This document shows positions 11,701 through 23,700 of a stretch of 64,000 nt of DNA, piece by piece. The notes under the pieces are model-generated. The model ran no database searches. It saw only the letters and a list, made by a program, of their open reading frames with translations, and was not told the DNA's origin. The stretch spans positions 563,271-627,270 of the forward strand of contig SJOL01006489.1 of the NCBI GenBank assembly GCA_004794785.1, in the 5' to 3' direction. A program made the position numbers and the translations under genes. This DNA comes from Opisthorchis felineus (lineage: Eukaryota > Platyhelminthes > Trematoda > Opisthorchiida > Opisthorchiidae). Position 1 is the stretch's first letter. Each line of letters opens with the position of its first letter.

Positions 11701-14700
11701 GGGTACATCGTTGCTCCTCGTTGAGTGATTTTTGCCCTTTGTCGGATGTTTATTTGTTGAATTTTATTTCCTATAAAACCTTCCTCCTCAGGACACAAGA
11801 GATGAAGCAGCCAGGCAGTTGTACCAACCGAATCAAGAGGAAATCGATCAGTTGGAGGCATCTCTTCGGGACAAAGAATCAAACGACTTAAATAAAGGTT
11901 CTGCTTCATCTCAAGTGGTCGCGGGTCGGATGATTGATCCAACTTTGAACGATCAGTTCTTACAGGTAAACAGTGGTCTCTTTTTTGACTAAACTTGTTA
12001 AATTATGGTCAGCTTTCAGCTATGACTTCCAAAGGTGTATTTATCCAAACCGATATAATGTTTTACTCAACGTTAGTGCCAAACTTTCCCATCCCAAGTG
12101 ATATTTCCGTATTCAAGAAGCTGCCCAGTTTGTTACTTTACGTTTTTGAGTGCATACGGATCTCTTAAACCGCACCGGACTTATGCGAATAATGTATGCA
12201 AAACATTGTATGTATGTGTATATTAACTCCATGAACGAGAGCCACTCACGCTGAGTGGCTTAACTTGTCTTAGTTGATGGTGGGACGTGCAAATACTAAT
12301 ATACACACCCAATTTTGATGGTAATTCGATTGTACACTGAAGGTAGTGTATGAGTGTTGTGACCCTCCTCTATAACACGTACAATAGAGCACTCTCGTGT
12401 TTATTTTATCATTACCGTCCACGAACATCCTCACAGTGTTACAAATTATGGAGTACTCCGTAAGACCAAGACAAATCAGAACTATTGCTAGTATGAGGAG
12501 ATTCAGAAATTTTCAGTCGAGATTTCGTCCCATGGGTGAAGTCGATCAATGTCGAAAAGCCGAGAAGTAGTGTACAGCCGCTCCCTTTTTATTAAGAATC
12601 ATCAGCAGTGCGCATCTCAACAAACTTCAGGGAGGTGCGGAACTCGCGACCGCCTGGACGATACTTCTATATAGGGGTGAAACAGCTGTACTATGCTTCT
12701 CGGCTTTTTGGCGTAGGTTGGCTCCACCTAGATGACGAAATCTGAGTTTCAAATTTCAAAATTTCAAACTATCAACAACTTATAACCAGCTCAGGAGGAA
12801 GGATAACTTACAGGTCGTGTGAATCTTCATTTGAGAAGTCATCACTTGAGAAGCCAGTCAACACGTCACCACTTAATGTGGATTTCGTGACTGAAGGGTC
12901 AGTCCGAGTTAATCACAGTGCTGATGAGCTGCTTGTGACCGAACGGTTAATTGTTCAAACTACTTGCCAGAAGGTCGCTGGTTCGAAACTCTCCTGGAGT
13001 TTCGTGCTGCGCACTGCTGACGATTTTCAATAAGGATGAAACAGGTGTACGTTGCTCCTCGGCTGTTCGGCATAGGCTGATTAGAAATTTCAAACTACCA
13101 TACTGCCCTGTTCTCCTCTCCTAAGAGGGAATTAACCGAAGAAGGGACCAACAACAAGTGGTTTCTACAGACGAATTGCCTGCTGTGTAAATCAAAATCT
13201 TGCTAAAATCACTTAGGAAACCGTTCATATTCACACCGTTGGTCAGAGGCCTAGTTGACGTCACATGAAAGCCAAGTACAAGAATTCCGCATCTCAGTTT
13301 TTGTTAAGACGTGGGGAAGTTTAGAATGGTCTTGGAGGGTTTTGAGTGGTCTCTCGAAAGGTATCACGGGACCAGAGTGAAGTGGTCATAATTGGTGGTG
13401 GGTTCCATCGCATCTTGACGGAAGTCAACTCAACCCTACACACCTAGCCAGTCATTGAACTTCGATAGATCCCCCCTCGTCTCACATAGTTCAATTTATT
13501 CCAACAACAAATGGTCACTGTTTTTGGTTTCATCCTCACAGTTTCTCCCAACGCTTACTCGGAATCAGCTTTCTGTAGACCCAGCGCCTGCATCCAGTTC
13601 ACTAATGAAGGCTCTGAGAGATGCTCCCAATGGACTTCGTGTGCAAGATGACATGTCGCGACAGTTGACAGACGAAGGTTATTGTCTCAGTATGCACCAA
13701 CCATGGGCGTCCTTTCTAGTGCGAGGACTAAAAAGGTAAGTGTCTGGGCTGTGCTTTATAAAGCTTGAGATGTCTGTTTTAGAACTCCGAGAAAAGCAGT
13801 CAATTGACCGAATCAAGTCAGTCTGACTAGGTTGAGCGAGGCGGTTGAACGTAGTGAGCTATCCGAGCAAACCGGACAGAAATTAATGAACTAGCTTTAA
13901 AGATTCTCGCATCTGGTTGGAACAATGTTATACATTTTCTGCAGCACCCAACTCAGACCCGGTTACTTCAATGAAAGCCAGGTATTAATTTACACGACGG
14001 TTCCCGCAACCAGACCATTTGACCGTTACGGGTAGGAAGCGAACATATCCATTGATCTGTGTCCGTGTAATCTGGTCCAGGATGTCCTTTGACTAGGAAA
14101 ATCGAATACTTTGTAATAATGGGGTACAGTTATGCACCGAAACCGTCAATTCACAAGAAACGAACAGGGTGACGTTTACCGTAAAAGCCTTCTTCTATAA
14201 TCCGGTCATCGACCTGTTCACTCGACTGGGTAATTTGCTTGCCCTAAGAGACCTACGTAGCAGCAGCCAAGTGATTTTGACCAGAACGGACAAACGCTCT
14301 GGTGTACTCCTCAGTAAGGCAGATGTACCAAATGCTGTCCATCACGAAGGAGAATGTAAGGAAAGTGGAGACAGATAACCGATTGCCTCAACCGGCTAGT
14401 GTACATCATTAAATCTCAAAACCAAAATCGGGAGCACGGATATTCCCCGCGTGTGTTTGCTCTCAAAGATACTGAAGTAAGTTCAATATATCAGTATCAA
14501 TACTGAGGAGATTTGCTGCTTGCATGTTTTATCTTTTTGAAATTATCAATTTTACCAACGACTTTATTGTGTAAGTTAGCAAACGTCATTGCAATGACAC
14601 TCTTTGGGGATTTTTAAAAGGTTGCCTTTACAGTGTACGTTTAACATACGGTTTTGACTCAATAGGTTCCTTATATAAACAAAAAGGAAGAGTAGCAATC

Positions 14701-17700
14701 GGATCCCCGCTTGCCTCCTTTACCTATGATTAACATTGAACGCTACATTTTGAGCCCCGTAGTCGAACAGTTCCAACCTTACAGGCTCTATGTTGATGAC
14801 GCTTTTTTACTCTTTGATTCACACATCGATACCCAGGATCTGCTCCACTCCTCTCATTCAGCCCATTCAGCAGTACAATTCACTAAAGATAGTGAGCTCA
14901 GTGAAGTTTTCAGCTTTCCCCAAGAAGAACATCTTGTACCTCACAGCTTAAGATTCACTTCAACAGTGGCCAACATCAAGGATGAGGCACCATTCCACGA
15001 AGCTTATTTTGTTACCTGTTGGTTTGTTCGTGCATAGGTCATACGACTCGGCGCTCAGCCCAGAGCACGGTTGAGCATCTACTCCCCTGGAGAGAAACTC
15101 GCGAAGTCAGGCGCGATCGCACCTCGCTTAATCGATACGAGCTACAGTTGAATAGTTCAACCAGATTTATCGAGTACATTCCGGTCGTTCCATAATCATT
15201 AGTCAACGGCCGAAGCGATTGTTATTAGTTTGCCTTGTCGAAAACCTCACGTAAAAGCATTGGTTCGGCCCTGGCTAAGCAATCACTCATGTCCGATCGT
15301 TTCCCACCATATGACAACCACACCCCTAACAACTTGAGCCTGAATTTTTGCGCTTCTGTACCCTATTTTATTCATGCTCATGGTTGTACCTACCAGCTGC
15401 CCTCAAACAACAGGAACACATGTAACAGACCGAAATCGCTTTATAGCATCTGGGGACGATCTTTAAGATATTGCAACCATTGCCATGGGGGAGCGCTATT
15501 TGGAACACCTTACCCTTAGCGGACTTGGCAATATAAATTTGCATTCGGTACGAAGCTGCACGCAGAACTCAGATGATTGTCCTGAGGCGCGCGGTGTTTA
15601 ATTAATCTAATTTTGTAACACTGCTCGCATATAATCATAGTTAAGACTTTTACTACACCTCTGCACTCCAGGTTCTTCCACTTTGTAACGTCAAGATGAA
15701 CTAATGTTCTCTCCTAGACAAATGCTTTCGAGTGTGGAAGCTCAATAAATTGGCTATTCGAATTGATAAACTCAGTTCCTAAGTAGCTTGTTAATACCGG
15801 TTGAAATTCGCCGAGCAAACAAACGCCATCATTTGCTTGTATCATGAACTGAGCAGGTTTGGGAATAAGATACAGCCGTTCCTTGCAAACAGCAGTATGA
15901 ACGACGGTCATCACTTTTTCTGGTTGAATACAGCTGGTTTTGGTTGTGTGCGAAATCCAACCACTGGCTGAAATTACCTCAGTCTGAACGTGACCACTCG
16001 ACGTAGCATCCGGTGGCCGTGCATGATCGGCATAATGTGCAATAAATACGCTTATAATTCCGACAAAATTAAAGGCGCTTGGGAATAGTACATCATTGAA
16101 GAACCAGGAAGCTGGTGGTTAAGCGAAACGAATGCGCCTGGAATTCAATATTTTCCAGGCAACTCTGGTTGGACAAAAGATAGTTGGAATATGTCTTTCG
16201 AGTTTTGAAATTGCAATGTTCGCATCCTGGTAAAATAAGTGGTACAATTACCTGCTTTTGATAAACTGGATCAGCATCTTGTTCTTGGTTTCCATGAAAT
16301 GCTATCTGATACAGCACTCGTTTGAAAACCCACCATCCAGAAACACCTAAACTGTTTCTAACTTCGAGGTTGGGGGGTCAGCCGGAATCTAACAGGGAAA
16401 GGAAAACTTGTTTTTTCTTGTCCGTTATGCAAGCAGGCGGGTCACTAAGTAAATGGGAAGTCAATATCACAGGAATATAGTAGAGCTACACAAGATTGCT
16501 TGCGGTTTACTCCAAGTTGGGAGGACCATCGTTTGATCTGCGCAGCACAATTTCCTCACATGGATGGTCTTCTGCTGGGTGTATGAGTCTCTACCCCCGT
16601 GATTTCTAGGCACATTCCGCATTATGGCTACGCGTCGTACTCCATGATGGCTAACAACGTTCACCCTGTTCTGCTTTGTTACGACGCATAGCCTTGATCT
16701 TATCAGCGAAAGACGAATGATTCTTTAAAAAAAACAATGCAATTATGCTACTCTTCCCAGTCTGATGTATGCTGGGCCGTATGTGACCACGAACTTGTTA
16801 TCGTGCCTCGACTTGTTTCGAATGAGCAGAACTCAGTCCATCCCGCTCCAGGTATCAGGGAAAATGCCGTCAACCAACTTTTTGTTGGTCGTTTCCTTTA
16901 TGCTGCAGTGGATATTAATTGCTTCCTGCTCGATCGCTGGAGGATTTTGCTAGTACACCGGATTCGCCTAGCAAAAAATGAATCGCAAGTCATTTCTTTT
17001 AGAGCTTCCTAAACAACAGAGAATGTTCTTTTCGCAATGTAAAATAAGTCGAGATTTGTCAAAACTTGTCCTCCGAGCTTTTGCCCAAATGGAGGTTTCC
17101 TGTAAACAGGGTATGTAAGCTATTATTTCAGCAAATTGATGAAAGGTCATATATTTCAGTATGAACAATGCAGATTGAAGTGTGATTCTAGCATATAAAC
17201 ATCATTTTGGCCAACTAATGTCGTCCCACTGCATTTAATCGACTGGATGTGAAAAACTTCCGATAAATTGTGCTGAATCCTCTTTTCGATGGCCCCGTCA
17301 GGCGAGAAAAATTGTTGACGTTTTCTGTATCTATATCCGGACAAAAGACATTCTAATGTGAAACTTGCTTCTGTGCGTAGGATTTGTGACTGAGTACTGG
17401 CTCACGTCAAACTAATGTGAGCAACAGCATGACATCTATCAAATGGCTTTGTTCTAAAGATTACCACTGCTGAAAATCCGGCTTCACAGTAATACCTACC
17501 CCCACAAAACGCTTCATCTACCGTAAGGTTGAGCTCCACTGATGTACGGGGTCAACCCCTCTGGAGCAACGGTTCCCATCATCAGTCACTGTTTTTTTTT
17601 TGCTTTTTTGCTCAAAAATCATTCGCGCGCCTAGTGTCACACAGGATCGAATGTCATTATATGGCGAAATACTCTTGGTATTAGGAACAATCAGATCTAC

Positions 17701-20700
17701 CATACTCATCGCTAGTGTACACGCCAAGCTTGGCGGGTTTGTAAAACAACGAAGCACCGGCACTTAGTACTGCTGCCGCTGCCACATTACTGAGCGTATC
17801 ATTCTTCCATCCCTGTGTAGCTGAATTCTGATACCCCATTGACAATAGGTTTCCAAATATGACCTCCATCACAGATTGGAGGTCATTGGATGAAAACTTA
17901 CTCCGCGTGCTAATTTCATCGGCAATACGGTAAAATTGACTCTCTTATAAACGTTCCAGAGACGAGGGTCGTGATTGGTATAGTGCGCATCGAGGGTGTC
18001 TGTGGATTGCAGCGACCGCGAAAAAGCCGGATCCCGACGCTGTGGAACAGATGGAACAGGATTACCTCAGATCTGGTAAGTAAACCAGGTTTGCATCTGG
18101 GATGGGGCTCATTTTTCGAATGTTACCAGTGAACCAACTATCTTCTATGATTTGTGTTAGACAGAGGTGTTTCCAGATAGTGTCCGGTATGTTAATAAAC
18201 ATTTGTTCTTTTGTCCTACCATCAGGTGGATTGCGTGCTAACTTACCCCAATCCTACCCGACCGGTTGTCTTTTGGGTCGAGTGAACGTAGTGGATGTAC
18301 TTAGCCAAGAAGAATACCGAGCTAGGGTGAGTCAACAGTCCATACTTCCCTCTACTAAACCGTAAGCTCCCAAAGGAGACTGCCACGAAGAAAGGGTTAT
18401 TTGAGCGTCGCTCCTCTTCGGTGATACCGCCCGCTGGGTCGTGGCCGTCAGACAACGCTTTTGTGGTCTTTTCCCAAGGTGTCTCTTGGTGATATCCATT
18501 CTCCAACCATCCGTTTGATGATCCTTCTAAGCTAGTTCTCTCTCTCTCTCTCTCCGAGGTTTGTGTCAAATTGCCGAGTCAGGAAATTCCGACCAACCGG
18601 AAGTTTCGGGCCTTTTCCCGCTGTAGCTTCTTGTTAACAAATAGCATAAGACGTCAGGAGACAACCAAACCTCCCTTATCAGGCACTACTTGCTTTTAGC
18701 GACCGGATTTCTTTAAGGCCTTATGTTCAGAAAGCGCTAAATACTGAATATCAGCTACAAGTTTATGGTACAACTATATGGAAAATCTTGGCCGATCAAA
18801 CATCATCTCACTAGACACACCCTCAGTCTAGACGTCGCTTAACTTTGTAACTAATATATATATTTGTTTCATAAAAACGGATTGAGATGTCGGTAGTATG
18901 AAACCTTCAGGACACAATGATTCCTCCTCACAATGGAAACGTTCGCGGATCGTGGCTTCAACACTTCTCTTCAACATTTCAACTGTTCACATCAAGTGAA
19001 GCAGTAGTCGCGGGACATACACTGTGCCCATGGACCATGTAATCAAAACCCATCTGTATCAGTGAGTTGTACAGTATTCACACGGCTAAGCCAACACAGT
19101 ATTAGTTGAGGGCTATTTGTTTTTATTAAGCTTAGGCTGTACAGAGTTCACCTTAGTAATCCGACTTCGGACAACCAGCGGGCAGACTTGGACAATTGTC
19201 ACATTTGAAGAAGTGGTTCTCATTTTTGGACTGCTTATAATGAATAGATGCACTGCCTACTGAGTTAGGCATGTTGTATCTTCACTCCTGCTCCAAATGA
19301 CCGGAAATTTGCCTGAATATTCGATGGAGTAGGAACTAATTTTATCTTGCTCAGATGAGCATCACCCTGTTGGTTACTCCTTTTATTCAAACAGTTATCC
19401 GAGGATTGCGACTTACTTCACAGTCCACAGCATTATGTACTTAGCTTTCAAAACGCCTAGGATTTGTGTTCCTCCTAATGGCTAGTGACTTGTTTTCCTC
19501 TGAGTACACTGCAACACAGGAGCCTGGTGATAAGATCCTTCCTTTACCTTGACGTATTTTCATCCCTCAGAATCTTCTAAACGTAGCAATAACCGATACC
19601 CAAACCCCAGTGGATCATGCCATAATGTCGCCGCTTCTCACTGAATTCAATCGACCACATCCTGTTCATTGAAATCATATTTTTTGTCCAAGCTATGAAC
19701 TGGTGGTCGCATCATGGAATACCTGACTGAGACAAGCACGTTGTTGCCTGTGACCATCAGGCGTCAGCAACTAACGGAACATCATTCCTCACTCAACTTG
19801 CAGCACAACATAATCTGTATAATCGTGCTGTTACTGCGATAACCGAATATGCGGACAAGGTCGACGGACGATAGGCTACCGGATCCCACGAGTGGCCACA
19901 CCTGATGCCTTTAATATGGTTGAAGGGACAACTGGTGCAGCTTTTCGCCAAATTAGGCAATGAATATAGCTTGATCAAGTTTAATGAAAACCAACTCACA
20001 AAACGCACAAAAAGTGTGGGTGGCAGCTTATCTCCTCCACCGTCAACTAACAGCGGTGTCTTACAGGGTATCTTTCTTTTTTCCTTGTATGTAAGGGACA
20101 TGCGCGTACCTGATTTTCTCACCGAAGCAAGTACACTTACGACAGTGACCTACTGTAGCTATCGAATGCTTGGAGCGCATCTGCAGCTGCGCAGTACACT
20201 GAATGAAGTTAGCTAATTAGGCGAACAATTTCTCACCCTCAATGTCCTAAAATGCTAAGCTGTTATCCCTTCTCCTCTGGTCAAAGTTCTAATGACCTAT
20301 TAAGCAGTCGTCAACTCCTCACTGTCTTCATTGTCCCTTTCGCCAGATCTTCTGCTTTAAAATATCTAGATACGACCCTGTCAAGTAATCCCTCCGCACA
20401 TCTAAGCTATCTTTAGTAGAGTTCGACGTCTAGCTTTTCGTGCTAAAAAAAGCAGAGAACGCTTCCTCTTTAACCCAGTCTAATTCGTGACTTGTATCAT
20501 CTCTCACTGGATTCATTGTTCCTCTGTCCTCTTTCCGCGCATTCCTGAGAAAGATCAGCGCTTTAATACCAGACCTCTAAAAAGCCTCTCCATGTGCAAT
20601 GTTATCTCGAGAAATTTGTAAAATGATTTAGTAGTACTGCCGTAATTCCATGTTCGTCCCAACTTCACCAAACAAGTTCTTTCCAAAGTTTTTCACCCTA

Positions 20701-23700
20701 TCCTTCAGTCACTCAATAAAGCCCCGTCTAAATCACACGCTTTCCACGCCTAAACTATTGCCCACCAAAGCTTGAACCCTCTGTAATTCTGTGTTCTCCC
20801 ACGTGGCTAGTTTTCTGGTTACTCTCCGTCCCCTGCTTTATAACCCAGCGTCTCAGCCACTTGTGCAAAACTTTCGTTGGTGGATGTTTCAGGTGGTTTT
20901 CAAGGGCATGCCGAATAAATTTATCGGTTATATATGGTACAGTTGTAAATCTGAGTGCTGGAAGTCCACTTCTGAATGTATAAAGCTTTACTACGTTTAA
21001 TTTGTTCACACCACGATGTCACATACGGACGGTCCCAAGTTCACTCACAAGTCATGCATTAGTCATCATAAGATTGTGTGGCGTCATTGCCGTCGTACGT
21101 GGATAGTTTCAGTGAGGCTGGTTGATAATGATCGTAGGAATGGTGAGTGGCTGGCCGTCAGAACTGTCCTTGCCGATGAGTATATCTCATCCACGTAGAC
21201 TTTTCACACCTGATTGACTATGAGTATAGCGGTCACGATGGCGTTCCTAGAGCTTTTTTTGCAAATCAAGTTTTTATTTGACATTAACGACAGACTCAGT
21301 CGTATCCGTCGTTCATGACATTCTTTGAATGTGCTGAAGAACGAAACCGGCAATGGACTGTCAAAGAGTGTTCAGCAACCTTACAAGTAGTGTGTTATGT
21401 CAGAAAGTTTTTTCGTATTCATGGGTTTTGCTGTAGTGGAACGCTTCAAGTTGGAAGAATCTTTGATGTTTTTTTCTTACTTGGGGCTTTCATGTTGTAC
21501 TGACAGATGATATAAGATCACAGATCGGTTACTGATCAGGTGGCTGTTTATCTGTTCGCTGAGCTTGGCAATTGACTTTCAAACGTTTCGTCATCGAACG
21601 AGCAGACATCATCAGTGCGCAGTTGTGATACTCCCCTCCACATGGATACTTCCGTGCCGTGAATGGTATTATCTAATACCGGACCAGAACAATTGTCCCA
21701 ACCAATAGCTGTTACCTTGACATTTTGGTTGGGCTTGAGTGTTGTAATAATCCTGCAGGTTAAACTTCAAACAGTCCAGGAAGTCCAAAGGAGACAAAAC
21801 GCAGCAGCCTCCACACTGCAAGTCTGTGGTCTAGGGGTAAAGTCACATTATCTGCGGTAGAAGTGTGAAGGCAGTAAGCGGTTTCCCTCAGGCAACCAGC
21901 ATGTCCATACTTATGGGAGTAGTGATGCTGCCTTCCCCCGAAGAAGAATGAGTTAGAAAACGTCGGCCCTAATAGCCGCACCCGTCGATCACTCGAGGCT
22001 TGACCATTACCGCCGGGGCATTATTCAATACGGTCGAAATTCTTGATGCTGTTCTGAAGGTATCTGCTATGCGCAATCGCATCCCGAGTGGAACAGCTAT
22101 GTTTTACTCTCAGTGCCCTCGGGCTGGGCAAGCACCCAACAACCAACTGGGTCAACCTAATTGAGTCGTTGGCCCCAGGGCGAGTTCCTCAAGGACACCC
22201 TAATGTCTGTTGCCTTGCTGGTCAGACTGTTGAGTCCGAGGCTACGGGCAAGCCCCCGGAATGAAATCCCCCACTGTCTTGTGGATTAGACTTAACGTTA
22301 ACTGCCTCAAAGACTCAGTAGTCAAAGTAGCGTACCAGCAGCAGCTGACTAGACCGGTCGAAATCCGAAACGCTATGGTTCCGGCATTTCACTGTGTGCG
22401 CCCCAAAACGAGGCTACTGTCCAATTCAAAGTAGATATGGGTTGCTGTCAAGCACGTCAAACAATTCAGCTGGCTTGAGGTGCCCATCGTAACGATAAAC
22501 ACAGAAGACGAGTTCAAAAACGTAATCTAACTTTTGAAGCGAAAAAAGGCACTGCATTGTGACTGTCTTCCTCCTACCTTGGTTATGGTTGAAGGACTCG
22601 TTCGTAGTCCGAAAACTCATGTAGAGCGTTTGGGAGATTGAGGAATTGCCAGAGTAATGGCAGATAGCTGATATCGTTCTTGTCTTTAAAAAGTGTTGGA
22701 TCTGGATGTGGGAATCTTCGGGATGTCAGCTTGCTTATTAGTTGCTCACTGGTATCCCACGTAGGTTTGCTAGCACTCGTGAGATGCAGAGTCGTGAAAA
22801 CCCAGTTGGGTTCCATCCGAGGCGTGGATGCGTTTGCCATGTCTTGACATTACGGCAACTTCTCGGACACCGTGCATACGGAAAACCAACAAGTGTTGAC
22901 TTCTTAGATCTAAAAGCAGTGTTCGACTCAGTCAGTCGCGCTGCTTTGTGGCGATCTCTGTCACAGGTGCGCTGAATATTTTTATCATACTCCAGTCCTT
23001 ATACTACAACACCCGTGGGCGCGTGAGTTGGAGAGTATTCTTTTGGGATCATCACCAAAAGTGGTATCCTTTAGAGCCGTCCTTTTCCACATTTTCTCTT
23101 CGACTTCGTGGTTGAGTTAGTTATCGAAGAAACGTCCACTGTCTTTTACCTCATGTGTAGTTCCTTCCCATTGAAGACCCTAAAGAGTTTAAGTATGCGC
23201 ACGATGTTGCGCCACACGGTTCAGGCTCCATACAAACACAAAGTACACTAAATAATCTCAATAAAGTTACCATACGCTTTATACTTTCACAGTTCTACTG
23301 CACGACGTGACGAGTGCACCACCAAAGCTGGTCATGGCATCAGAACTACTGGAGACAATGGACAGGTTTACCTATCCGGGCAGTTGTATCATGCCAGATG
23401 GCAGCGTTAATGGTGAAATGAATGCTGGTATCACTAAATCCTGCTGTTTTCCTTCAGCCTAGGTATCTCTGGGTCGATGTGAAATTAGCCTGTTGATGAA
23501 AGGTGGGGTCTACAACGCGACAGTGCGTCTAGTGCTGCTTTACGATTATGAAGACTGGTCTCTGTGTATTGTCCTTGACCATCGACACCTTCGAAACACT
23601 GCACGTATTATAGGAACAACGAATTAGCAATGCCGAAGCTCGACGATTGGTTTCTGGCATCTAATCAGCTGCTTGTCGAATTATTGGACTGATTCCGCTG

